A stretch of 22,051 bases of DNA from positions 14,022 through 36,072 of the forward strand of contig PLSY01000152.1 in assembly GCA_003164275.1 (NCBI GenBank), in the 5' to 3' direction. A model generated the notes under the pieces. The model did no database searches. It was not told the origin of the DNA and saw only the letters and a list, made by a program, of their open reading frames with translations. Below are positions 1 through 7,593 of this stretch, piece after piece (the first letter of the stretch is position 1; every line of letters begins with the position of its first letter). The stretch comes from Acidimicrobiaceae bacterium. Lineage in GTDB: Bacteria; Actinomycetota; Acidimicrobiia; Acidimicrobiales; RAAP-2. Both the position numbers and the translations under genes were made by a program.

Positions 1-21
1 GTTCGATTCCCGTCGCCCGCT
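1..21 (+). tRNA. tRNA-Gly, 3' end only (partial)
   Basis: The window opens inside a tRNA. Bases 2-8 are a TTCGATT T-loop, 9-13 (CCCGT) the 3' side of the T-stem, 14-20 (CGCCCGC) the 3' side of the acceptor stem, and T21 the discriminator. The partner acceptor strand would be GCGGGCG, typical of bacterial tRNA-Gly (probably GCC). No CCA is encoded after base 21. The anticodon lies outside the window, so the isotype is inferred from the acceptor and T-arm only. Confidence 0.8.
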
Positions 22-206
22 CTCAAAGAGGCACTGGTCAGGGCCTACATTTTAGAGCACCGGGGTCTCAGACGTCGGTCTCGATGTGCTCGAAGACCAC
101 ATCTATCCTCGTCTGTTAGCCAGCTGCGCTCGCGCTCACGGCCAACGAGGATGGGCGAAGTTGCGGAAATGCCGAACGAGGAACGACCTCCATTGCCTCC
201 ACCCGA

Positions 207-779
207 TCAGCCCGGGTAGGGCAAGGTGACCAGGGAGTGACCGACCGCTAGCACCTCGGTCAGCTCCGCTGGTATGACATTGGCACCGTTGTAGGGGTCG
301 AGAGTTACTGCGACTTCCTTTGAGGACGACTCGTAGATATCGACCTCGGCGTGCCCGAGGGTAGTCGTCTCAAAGGCGGCCTCGCCCAGGCCTGACACGG
401 CCGGGGCCGGCTCGCCGATGTTCGACGGATCGGTCGCCACCCACTTGCTCTTGGACTCGCCGGGCGAATCGTAAATCACGTTCAACTCGTTGCCCGCCTG
501 ATCCACATAGATGCAGGCCGCCGTGCCGCCATTCTGAGAGTTCGGGCCCTTGAACGTCGTGCCGGTGGCCGTGGTAATGATCGACGATTTCGGGCATTCG
601 AGAGGACCAAGCTTCACGAACTCCGAGGCCGAGCTGCCCTTGGGCGATCCCTGTTTCGACTTGTGGTGTGACGTCTTGGAGTTGTGGCTGCTGGCTGAGG
701 CCGGCGTCGTCGGGACGAGGGCCAATGAGACACCCAAGAGCAGCACGCCACTTCTAACCCATGCCGCCTGTCGATTCAT
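207..779 (-). CDS. Small secreted protein of unknown function
   Basis: This is a 190-residue protein whose family I do not recognise. The start is the ATG at 779-777 (MNRQAAWVRSG...), because it opens directly into a signal peptide: basic residues, a hydrophobic run (GVLLLGVSLALV) and a likely AxA cleavage site (ASA) near residue 30. A purine-rich AGGTAGGGG lies upstream. An in-frame extension to 911 would bury the signal peptide and is unlikely. The mature part starts with a Ser/Lys/His-rich linker and continues into a roughly 120-residue domain with two cysteines (CPK, ACIY) that could form a disulfide. It resembles small actinobacterial envelope proteins of undefined role. It diverges from the tetR-like gene. 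Confidence 0.7.
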   Translation of the reverse strand: MNRQAAWVRSGVLLLGVSLALVPTTPASASSHNSKTSHHKSKQGSPKGSSASEFVKLGPLECPKSSIITTATGTTFKGPNSQNGGTAACIYVDQAGNELNVIYDSPGESKSKWVATDPSNIGEPAPAVSGLGEAAFETTTLGHAEVDIYESSSKEVAVTLDPYNGANVIPAELTEVLAVGHSLVTLPYPG

Positions 780-796
780 CTGGCAAGCCCCTACCT

Positions 797-814
797 TGTC
801 TGATGTGTCTGATG
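797..814. repeat. Perfect tandem 9-bp repeat
   Basis: TGTCTGATG occurs twice back to back (797-805 and 806-814). It lies 18-35 bases upstream of the secreted protein's start codon, in its leader or promoter. It could be a protein-binding site or chance. Confidence 0.5.
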
Positions 815-1106
815 TTCGGTGAAATGTCGTCTCGAAGCGCGTACGGACACCCACAGAAGATTTGTGAGATCCGAGCCTACTGGGATGCCCGACGCCGGGG
901 AAGTAACCCACTCCAGCACTCGGGGATGCGTCGACATGCCCGAGTCACTGCGGGCCCGACGGCCAGCGCGTGCTGGTCGAGCAGTCATAGACGATGTCAC
1001 TCCTCGGACAAGAAATCGAGGCTTCTGCCATCGGTTCTCCGATCGGACACGAGTCGAACGTGGATCAGCCGTCATTCAAGAAGGGTCGGATCGCATCTCT
1101 GCTCAC
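815..1106. other. Gene-free divergent intergenic region
   Basis: This stretch lies between the divergent secreted-protein and TetR genes. Open frames here lack ribosome binding sites and recognisable protein features. It should hold both promoters, but I see no convincing -35/-10 pair. Confidence 0.4.
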
Positions 1107-1136
1107 TTTGAGCGTATAGTTTGAGCAGACACTCAA
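1107..1136. promoter_or_regulatory. Putative operator/promoter of the TetR gene
   Basis: TTTGAGC is repeated at 1107-1113 and 1120-1126 (13-base spacing). The second copy also forms an inverted repeat, TTGAG (1121-1125), six bases, CTCAA (1132-1136). A TATAGT at 1115-1120 could serve as a -10 box. The site ends 15 bases before the regulator's GTG, where autoregulating TetR proteins commonly bind. Binding is inferred from position and symmetry only. Confidence 0.45.
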
Positions 1137-1151
1137 TTTCTGAGGAGAGCG

Positions 1152-1805
1152 GTGGCCAAAGCTGGTGCGACGAGCAAGGCGACAGAGAAGGGATCGGATC
1201 GCTCCGATACGACCCGTCGAGCATTGGTCATTGCGGCGATCGAGTCGCTAAAGAAAGACGGCTTTACGCGAGCCAGCGCCCGTGTGATCGCCCAGCGAGC
1301 CGGAGTCAATCAAGGTCTTGTCTTCTACCATTTCGGCTCCGTCACCAATCTCCTCCTGGCTGCCCTCGACGCCGTGAGCGAAGAGCGCCTCCAGACCTAC
1401 GGGAACGAAGTCACCAAGGTGGTCAGTCCGGGTGAGCTCGTGGACACCGCTGAGGGGATCTTCAAGAACGACCTCGAGGCTGGCTACATCACCGTGCTGG
1501 TCGAGATGATCGCCGGGTCATTCTCCACCCCGGGCTTGGGATCCGAAGTAGCGGCACGGATCCAGCCGTGGCGAGAGTTCGCTCAGTCGAGCATCGAGCG
1601 CTCCCTCGGAGACTCTCCGTTGAACGGCGTGCTTCCAAGCAAGGACGTCGCCCACGCCATCGTCGCCCTCTACCTCGGGCTGGAGATGCTCAGCCACCTC
1701 GACGGTGACGCTGCCCCAGCACTCGCTCTGTTTGCCCATGCCAAGCAGCTTGCCTCGCTGTTCGAAGCCATGACCGCACCCGCCACCACGAAGGAGTCCT
1801 CATGA
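1152..1805 (+). CDS. TetR/AcrR-family transcriptional regulator
   Basis: This 217-residue DNA-binding repressor-type protein begins at GTG 1152, behind a clear GAGGAGAG ribosome binding site (1142-1149). After a polar tail of about 20 residues comes a TetR N-terminal domain (about residues 22-68), with the helix-turn-helix around 42-61 (ASARVIAQRAGVNQGLVFYH) and the typical FYHF-S..NLL continuation. The C-terminal half is helical and should hold the ligand pocket and dimer interface; the ligand cannot be read from sequence. The stop overlaps the start of the next gene (ATGA at 1802-1805), so the two are probably translationally coupled and the regulator likely controls that gene. The repeats just upstream suggest autoregulation. 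Confidence 0.93.
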   Translation: MAKAGATSKATEKGSDRSDTTRRALVIAAIESLKKDGFTRASARVIAQRAGVNQGLVFYHFGSVTNLLLAALDAVSEERLQTYGNEVTKVVSPGELVDTAEGIFKNDLEAGYITVLVEMIAGSFSTPGLGSEVAARIQPWREFAQSSIERSLGDSPLNGVLPSKDVAHAIVALYLGLEMLSHLDGDAAPALALFAHAKQLASLFEAMTAPATTKESS

Positions 1806-2755
1806 ACTCGGCCGTCGCCACGCCAGGCCCTCGGACAGACCGAACCGACACTGGATTGGATGCGGTGACGGGGGCCTTCAGCTATTCAGGTGCGGCAATT
1901 GCCAAGGCACTCATCGACAGTGGGCGCACTGTCCGGACGTTGACGGGGCATCCCGAGCGCAGCGACGGCTGTCCCGGCATCGAAGTGCGTCCGCTCGACT
2001 TCGACGATCAGCTGGGCCTGGTCGAGTCACTGCGAGGTGCGACCACGCTGTTCAACACCTACTGGGTGCGGTTCTCCCATCACCAGATCGACCATGACCT
2101 CGCAGTCGAAAACTCTCGGACCCTGTTCCTCGCGGCCAGGCGTGCAGGGGTGCAGCGGATCGTTCACATCAGCATCACCAACCCGAGCATCGAGTCGCCC
2201 TTCCCCTACTTCCGAGGCAAGGCCCTTGTCGAGCGAGCACTGGCCGAGTCCGAGGTCTCGTTTGCAATCCTCCGTCCCGCCATCCTCTTCGGAGGCGACG
2301 GTGTGCTGATCAACAACATTGCGTGGCTACTCCGCCACCTGCCGATCTTCGGCATCGGTGGTGACGGCAACTACCGGGTCCGTGGCATCCACATCGATGA
2401 CCTGGCCCAGCTCTGCCTCCAAAAGGCTTCCGAATCCGAAGACAGCGTGACCGACGCAGTCGGTCCGGAGAACCCCACGTTCAACGAGCTCGTGGCTCAG
2501 GTCCGAGATGCAGTGGGCGCACGAAGCCGTACTATCCATGTTCCGGGCGCCGTGGTTCCCCTGCTGTCCTCCGCCCTGGGACTTGTGCTTCACGATGTCC
2601 TGCTGACAAAGGACGAGTTCCAGGCAATGGCAGCCGGATTGGCCGATTCGCAAGAGCCGTCAACGGGATCCATCCGGCTGTCGACCTGGCTCTCTGCGTC
2701 CAGCAACGGTCTTGGAACTCACTACGCCAACGAGTTGAGCCGCCACTTTGCTTGA
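1802..2755 (+). CDS. NmrA-like / atypical extended SDR NAD(P)-binding protein
   Basis: This is a 317-residue Rossmann-fold protein. A modified glycine-rich nucleotide motif, VTGAFSYSGAAIA (about 22-34), follows a polar extension of about 20 residues. The fold continues with the LDFDD strand end (65-69), the HISITNPS strand (about 122-129) and YFRGK (136-140), which retains the Tyr-x-x-x-Lys pair of the SDR/epimerase superfamily. LRPAILFGG and the GIHIDDLA segment are typical of NAD-dependent epimerase/dehydratase and NmrA-like members. It may be an oxidoreductase or a redox-sensing protein; the substrate is unknown. It overlaps the TetR gene by four bases, suggesting that a small molecule acts on both. 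The 3' gap to the convergent gene (2756-2875) shows no clear terminator. Confidence 0.85.
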   Translation: MNSAVATPGPRTDRTDTGLDAVTGAFSYSGAAIAKALIDSGRTVRTLTGHPERSDGCPGIEVRPLDFDDQLGLVESLRGATTLFNTYWVRFSHHQIDHDLAVENSRTLFLAARRAGVQRIVHISITNPSIESPFPYFRGKALVERALAESEVSFAILRPAILFGGDGVLINNIAWLLRHLPIFGIGGDGNYRVRGIHIDDLAQLCLQKASESEDSVTDAVGPENPTFNELVAQVRDAVGARSRTIHVPGAVVPLLSSALGLVLHDVLLTKDEFQAMAAGLADSQEPSTGSIRLSTWLSASSNGLGTHYANELSRHFA

Positions 2756-2875
2756 AACCATTGGCACATCGCTCGCAGGACCTTGATGGCTTTGCCGAGA
2801 TTCGATGCCAGGTGCCCACAGGCCCCTACGCCCGCGATATGTGGCCGGCTGAATCAGCTGAGCCCAAGCAGCCGT

Positions 2876-4120
2876 TCATTCTTGTTCCCGTGGCGGGAGG
2901 GTGAGACCGGCCATCTGCATGAGCGCCGAGAATGTGTCGCGAGCCACTCTCCACTGACCATTCACCAGGAGTGCTCGACCTGGCCTCCCCTTGATCGTAG
3001 GGTTGTTGCCGAAAGGGCCACTGATAGTCAGCGAGTAGACGACTCGGGCCTCACGGTCGTTGACGAACCGGAGCCCGTCCACCGTCACGGAGTTGCGCGT
3101 CGGATCCTGGTCCACGCCGTGACGTTGACCGGCGGCCCGCAGCACATCACCGAGCTTCGCTCCGCCATCGACGGCGGGGATCGATCCGTCCGTCTCGTCC
3201 ACATCGAGCATTCGTGAATAGGCGTCCTCGATGGCCGATCGGGCCGCCGATTCGTCCTCCGGCGGCGGACCGGGAACCGCTGTCCCAGAGGGACCCTGCG
3301 GAGTGATCAACTGCCCCAGCACAGACGGGTCTTGTTTTGGCCCCGGCTCTTGTTGCCGGAGGGCCCTCAGAGCGCCCGCCTGCTCCGCGGTGATGCCTTG
3401 GGCGCGTTGCTCTCGTGCCTCCTTCGAGCTCAGCCCGGCACCGATCCAATCGGCTACCTCCTCGAAGGGAATCCCTGTGCGCCACCACTCTCGGATGACA
3501 TCGCCAGGTCCTCGACCCTGAATCGCCAGACGTCCGGCTTCGACTGGGGTGAGTCCAAGGGCGTGCCAGGTGTAGGCATCGGCGGCGTCGATCCCTTGGG
3601 ACGCCCACTCCATGGCCTCCTCGTCCACCCACTGCCTCCGGTGGTAGCTCTGCAGGACCCGTGGGTCCGGACCACCTTGTCCCATTCGGGCTGTCCCGCC
3701 CCGGGCGATCCGAACTTGGCTGGTAAAGCTGGGATAGGCGATGTTCCCCATTGATTGGGCCCGCTGCGCCTGTTGCGCCTGTTGGAACGCTTCGGTCGGC
3801 CCCAAGCCCTTGGCCTTCTCGGCCTTCGCACCAGCGAGGTCGTAGTCCATCTCGTGCCACTGCGCAGCCTCCGGAGCATCGATGTCGGCGTCGACCCACT
3901 CCTGGACGGTGGTCGGCTCAACGCCCGCGGCCATCCACTGGGCGGCATGGAGCCCCTCCGTCACGCCCTGCTGGAGCCATCCCTCGGCTCGAGCGATAGT
4001 AAATCGCCAGCTCCGCCAGACCTGAGCATCACGGCGATCGAAACCGGCCGCCACCCACGCATCCAGCTCCTCGGGCTCGCTGTCATCGGGCTCAGAGGCA
4101 TCGATCCTGGTTCGATTCAC
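2876..4120 (-). CDS. Trp-repeat protein with Mtb12/NTF2-like C-terminal domain
   Basis: This 414-residue protein shows no signal peptide or membrane segment. The GTG at 4120 is preferred over the in-frame GTG at 4126 because GGAGG (4130-4126) sits five bases before the former and abuts the latter. Residues 20-110 and 165-255 consist of 13-residue units ending in Trp. In the first block Trp falls at 22, 35, 48, 62, 75 and 88, and in the second at 172, 185, 212 and 225. Units read roughly W-x-x-x-G-h-x-x-x-x-A-x-x-W, probably short helical hairpins that stack into a scaffold. A Gln/Ala-rich stretch separates the blocks and a Pro-rich linker follows. Residues of about 290-405 (SRMLDVD...VVYSLTISG...LLVNGQWRVARDTFSALM) resemble the C-terminal domain of mycobacterial antigen Mtb12. 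It is the last gene of the MoxR-VWA operon, 13 bases after the VWA gene, and is a candidate partner or client of that module. Confidence 0.75.
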   Translation of the reverse strand: MNRTRIDASEPDDSEPEELDAWVAAGFDRRDAQVWRSWRFTIARAEGWLQQGVTEGLHAAQWMAAGVEPTTVQEWVDADIDAPEAAQWHEMDYDLAGAKAEKAKGLGPTEAFQQAQQAQRAQSMGNIAYPSFTSQVRIARGGTARMGQGGPDPRVLQSYHRRQWVDEEAMEWASQGIDAADAYTWHALGLTPVEAGRLAIQGRGPGDVIREWWRTGIPFEEVADWIGAGLSSKEAREQRAQGITAEQAGALRALRQQEPGPKQDPSVLGQLITPQGPSGTAVPGPPPEDESAARSAIEDAYSRMLDVDETDGSIPAVDGGAKLGDVLRAAGQRHGVDQDPTRNSVTVDGLRFVNDREARVVYSLTISGPFGNNPTIKGRPGRALLVNGQWRVARDTFSALMQMAGLTLPPREQE

Positions 4121-4133
4121 CCGCACCTCCGAA

Positions 4134-5420
4134 TCATGCGGCGCTCGCAGGATCGATCTCGATGGCCCGAGCCCACTCGGGCACCGTCCCTCGTTGATCC
4201 ATCAGGCCCACAATCACACGGATGCCCTGTGGCGGGCCCGCGGGCCAGGGCGTGTGACCGTCCGTCAGTACGACGATCAGGTCGGGCTTGGGTCTGAGCT
4301 CGGCTGCTTTGGCGAGCCCGGCACCCATGTCAGTCCCGCCTCCCCCGAGGAGCTTGACGTCGTGGGCTCGGAGCACCTTCTGTGCTTCGAATGCTTCGGC
4401 ATCACAGCAGATGATGTCGAGCTGCCGTCCAGCAACGCCGAGGCTCCGAAGGACCCCTCCCACCTCGGCGAGAGACTGGGCCAGCATCCCGTCGTTCATG
4501 CTCCCTGACGTGTCGAGGACCATGGCCACCTTGGGCAGCGGTTGCCGGAGACTGGGAAGTATCACGTCGCCGGCTACCGAGGAGCGCCGCGACGGCTTCC
4601 GGTAGCTGAAGTCGACTCGGCCGGCGACCTCGGCCAGGCCACGGCGGACGGCGGCAGCCAGCACCTGCTGCCAACGCACTGTCGGCTCGAGGATCTCGTT
4701 GGCCCAGCGCTGCCAGCCCTCGGGTGTGTTTCCCCATTGCCGCTGGTGCTCTCTGATCTGGTGTGCGATCTGGCGCTCGAGGAGCTTCTGGGCAGCGTCT
4801 CCGAGTCCTGATGCTCCGCTGTCCCACGGTCGGCTCTGTCCGTCGCATCCGCTGCCACAGTCCTCCTCTGGCGCCGTTCCGGGCCGGGGACGAGCTATCT
4901 CGGGCTCTTCGCTCGCACCGAGAGCGTCCCAGTACTGCTCGGCGGTCCAACCGTCGGGCAGCCCGAGGGCCTTGGGCGTGACCGCGCCGTCGGGCCGCTC
5001 AGCGGTACCAGCCACCAGATCGTCGTTGATCTCGGCATCGGCGGCCGTGTTCCAGCGCTTCTGGCGAGGATCGACACCGGAGAGGGAGCTCTCCGTGGTC
5101 GAGGAGGCCCCGCCGGGGAACCGTTCCCCGTGATGGCGTAGAAGGTGACTCACCTGGTGGATGAGCCAGAACCCCACGGTGGCTACTTCCATCTCCTGGA
5201 GCACCTCCGGGTCCAGATAGACATGCCAAGCCGGATCGACCGGCAATGCGCTGAGGTCGAACCTCCGCGCGGCAGAGTCCTCGGACTGGTCGATGACGAT
5301 CGGGTCGAGGGACAAGAGCGCACTGGCCATGTAGGGGACCTGGTGCGCGGCCCATACTCTTGCAGCAGCCCAGGTGCGGCGCTCCTCGGGTGACAGAGCG
5401 TCGAGCGTGCCCTGCCTCAC
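4134..5420 (-). CDS. VWA protein with metallopeptidase-like N-terminal domain (DUF2201 type)
   Basis: This 428-residue protein begins at GTG 5420, overlapping the ATPase stop (GTGA) behind a GGGGAGGGG-type ribosome binding site. The N-terminal half resembles the putative metallopeptidase domain of DUF2201 proteins: HQVSHLLRHH at 88-97 in place of HExxH, and WNTAADAEINDDL at 123-135. The glutamate of HExxH is glutamine (codon CAG), so peptidase activity is doubtful. An acidic, low-complexity linker (about 165-205) leads to a VWA domain from about 297. Its metal-ion-dependent adhesion site looks complete: DTSGS (303-307), T363 in GGGGTDMG, and TDGH (386-389). VWA proteins encoded beside MoxR ATPases usually act as substrate or metal-binding adaptors. 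Context supports a complex with the upstream ATPase. Confidence 0.88.
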   Translation of the reverse strand: MRQGTLDALSPEERRTWAAARVWAAHQVPYMASALLSLDPIVIDQSEDSAARRFDLSALPVDPAWHVYLDPEVLQEMEVATVGFWLIHQVSHLLRHHGERFPGGASSTTESSLSGVDPRQKRWNTAADAEINDDLVAGTAERPDGAVTPKALGLPDGWTAEQYWDALGASEEPEIARPRPGTAPEEDCGSGCDGQSRPWDSGASGLGDAAQKLLERQIAHQIREHQRQWGNTPEGWQRWANEILEPTVRWQQVLAAAVRRGLAEVAGRVDFSYRKPSRRSSVAGDVILPSLRQPLPKVAMVLDTSGSMNDGMLAQSLAEVGGVLRSLGVAGRQLDIICCDAEAFEAQKVLRAHDVKLLGGGGTDMGAGLAKAAELRPKPDLIVVLTDGHTPWPAGPPQGIRVIVGLMDQRGTVPEWARAIEIDPASAA

Positions 5421-6538
5421 TCCTGCCCCTCCCCACCCAGGAGCCCGGCTGCCCGCAGGACGGGGGCGATCTGGAGCAAGCCGCTCGGCAACTGCGCTCC
5501 GTCGGGTCGCGCGCTCGCCAGTGCACGAGCCGCCAGTGTGGCAACGTCTGGCGCGTTGGCTGCCACGCGGGCGACCACCCTCCATGCTGCACCCCACGAC
5601 CTTGCATCTCCGTGGGCGATGGCCACCGTGGCGACCGCGGTGAGCACAGCGAAGGCCCGGTCGCTCCTCTCGGGCAGCTCGAATCCGTCCGGATCAGCGA
5701 GAACCGCCTCGGGGTCGGGCAGATCCATGTTGGCCAGCCACGACAGGAACTCGATGCCGGCACCCTCCCCGACCGCTCCGACGACCAGCTGCATCCGGGC
5801 GCTGTCGGTGGCTCCGATCGCATCACAAGCAGCGAGAAGCCGAGCCACCGAGTCCCAGCTTCGCGGGCTGGGCCATCCCCGTCCCGCCTGGTCTGCCGCC
5901 TGGGGTACTTGAAGCACGAGTGCGGGTCGGACTTCGAGGAACGCACCGACTGCGGCTCTCACGCCGAGTGTCTGGGCCTCGGAGGGGATCTGACCGTCAA
6001 AGACTGGCGGTGCGCTGAACCCCATGGCGATCCCTTTGGCCACTGCTTTGGCATCGACTGGCCAATCCAGATGAACCAACCGATTGGCCAAAGGTGCAGA
6101 GAGCTGCCAACCGTCGGCTGCCTGCTCGGGAGGATTGGCAGCGGCCACGACCCGGATGGTCTCGGGCAGAGCAAGATCGCCGACCACTCGTTCGAGCACG
6201 ACCCGCAGCATCGCCGCCTGAACGGCCGGGGGAGCGGTTGTCAGCTCGTCCAGGAACAGGAGTCCATGCCCAGCGGCCGCCAGTCTCCTTGCCCAGAGAG
6301 GTGGTGCCATCTGGACTGCCCCGTCGATCACGACTGGCAGACCGGCAAAGTCTGCTGGCTCGCGGATGGAGCCGATGACCACCTCGGTCGGCCAGCCCAG
6401 GGCCTCGCCGAGGGCGCGCACCACCGAGGTCTTGCCGGTACCAGGGCTACCCCAGAGTAGGACTGGCACCCCCGCCTGCACAGAGATTGACAGAGCTTCG
6501 GACACTGACGAAACGTCGATGACTACCCACCTCCACAC
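5417..6538 (-). CDS. MoxR-type AAA+ ATPase
   Basis: This is a 373-residue ATPase of the AAA_5/MoxR group. The P-loop GSPGTGKT is at 30-37, Walker B LLFLDEL at 93-99, a sensor-1 type AAANPPE at 133-139, and PLANRLVHLDW (149-159) carries the probable arginine finger. The rest is a helical C-terminal part rich in Ala. MoxR ATPases are chaperone-like and help mature or activate protein complexes together with VWA partners. The gene directly downstream encodes such a VWA protein and overlaps it by four bases. The start is GTG 6538 with a modest upstream GGGGAA. The 51-base gap to the TPR gene suggests that gene belongs to the same transcript. Confidence 0.92.
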   Translation of the reverse strand: MWRWVVIDVSSVSEALSISVQAGVPVLLWGSPGTGKTSVVRALGEALGWPTEVVIGSIREPADFAGLPVVIDGAVQMAPPLWARRLAAAGHGLLFLDELTTAPPAVQAAMLRVVLERVVGDLALPETIRVVAAANPPEQAADGWQLSAPLANRLVHLDWPVDAKAVAKGIAMGFSAPPVFDGQIPSEAQTLGVRAAVGAFLEVRPALVLQVPQAADQAGRGWPSPRSWDSVARLLAACDAIGATDSARMQLVVGAVGEGAGIEFLSWLANMDLPDPEAVLADPDGFELPERSDRAFAVLTAVATVAIAHGDARSWGAAWRVVARVAANAPDVATLAARALASARPDGAQLPSGLLQIAPVLRAAGLLGGEGQE

Positions 6539-6589
6539 CCATTGTTCCCCAGAATGCTGTGGGAGTGGGCCGCGATCGGAGGTCGCGCG

Positions 6590-7501
6590 TCAATAGGAAA
6601 GTTGCTCGTCGATTCCTTTCACCAGGCGCTCCGCGGCGACAGTGTCAGGGTGGTCGTAACCGTTGACCTGCCGGGACGTGGCGAGGAGGTTCCTTGCCAC
6701 GATGCTGGCCTCTGGGAGGTCGTTCGTCCAGACCAGAGCGAGTGCCAAGTGCCGCAACGAGGTGAGGGCCAAAGGGTCCTCAGGACCCAGGAGCCGGCTT
6801 CTCGTCTCGACGACCCTGCGAAGCAGCCCGGGCGCTTCTTTGTATTGACCGGTCCGGATGAGACCCTCCGCCAGCTTCGTCGCTACCCCGCAGGCCAGGA
6901 GTTCGTCACCCTGCTCCTCGTAGTGGGCCATCTCCTGTTCGAGCAGCTGCCTCGCATCTTCTGATTGGCCCAGTGAAAACTCGACGTCGGCCAGACGCTT
7001 GGTGACGGCCAGTACCGTCTGGGCGTCCGATTGCTGGCTGGAGCTGAGCCCACTGAGGACATGCACGAGTAGGGGTTTCGCCGAGCTGGGGCGTTCCAAC
7101 TCGATGAAGGTCACGGCTAGGCGCGCTTCGGCGGCCAAGGTGAGCTGGTGTTCCCTTCCCAGGAGCTTGCGACGCAGATCCAGCACCTGCTGGCGAAGCG
7201 GTAAGGCGTCCTCATACCGCCCGACCGCTTCTCTGAACTTGGCCACCGCCTCCATGGCGTTGATGCTCATCCCCGAGTTGGGCCCCTCCTTCTTCAAGCT
7301 CTTGGCCAAACGTCGCTCGGCCAGCTCCAGGCCCTCTTCCGGACTCCCCGCCCTGCGCTCGGCGCGCCGGTCCTTCCAGTTGACCAGCTCACCTGCCCAC
7401 TGAGGAGGAGAAAGGCGTCTCCAACCGCGCTCTTCGCCCATCTGCCAAGCGTACGACGGCTGGCGCCGCCGTTCCATGGGCCAAGTGCGTACCCAGCTCA
7501 T
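6590..7501 (-). CDS. Tetratricopeptide repeat (kinesin light chain-like) protein
   Basis: This is a repeat protein of about 303 residues with no catalytic motif. From about residue 50 it carries TPR units of about 42 residues of the TPR_10/TPR_12 kind. Examples are RRKLLGREHQLTLAAEARLA followed by FIELERPSSAKPLL, and RSRLLGPEDPLALTSLRHLA followed by WTNDLPEASIVARNLL, with NGYDHPDTVAA near the end. These arrays mediate protein-protein contacts. The start is uncertain. ATG 7501 is chosen, but its GAGGG lies directly against it. ATG 7477 and ATG 7441 are alternatives, and an extension to GTG 7630 would overlap the divergent small ORF. It is the first gene of the probable TPR-MoxR-VWA-repeat operon, so it may be a scaffold for that module. 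Confidence 0.82.
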   Translation of the reverse strand: MSWVRTWPMERRRQPSYAWQMGEERGWRRLSPPQWAGELVNWKDRRAERRAGSPEEGLELAERRLAKSLKKEGPNSGMSINAMEAVAKFREAVGRYEDALPLRQQVLDLRRKLLGREHQLTLAAEARLAVTFIELERPSSAKPLLVHVLSGLSSSQQSDAQTVLAVTKRLADVEFSLGQSEDARQLLEQEMAHYEEQGDELLACGVATKLAEGLIRTGQYKEAPGLLRRVVETRSRLLGPEDPLALTSLRHLALALVWTNDLPEASIVARNLLATSRQVNGYDHPDTVAAERLVKGIDEQLSY

Positions 7502-7593
7502 CCCTCGAATCCCGGTTCGCCGACATGACCAGAGTCGGCTCGACACTTCCCCCGTGGACTTCGTCGTGAACCGGAGCGGACGATTGACCTGGA

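Noticed and set aside
1..206. Integrated element at the tRNA-Gly 3' end
   Set aside because: No integrase gene is present and no second copy of the tRNA end was seen in the window; the neighbouring genes look chromosomal.
780..911. N-terminal extension of the secreted protein
   Set aside because: It would place about 44 polar residues before an obvious signal peptide, and the ATG at 779 has its own purine-rich upstream site.
5360..6460. Plus-strand frame of 366 codons
   Set aside because: It is a shadow of the MoxR ATPase gene, whose Walker motifs are clear on the other strand.
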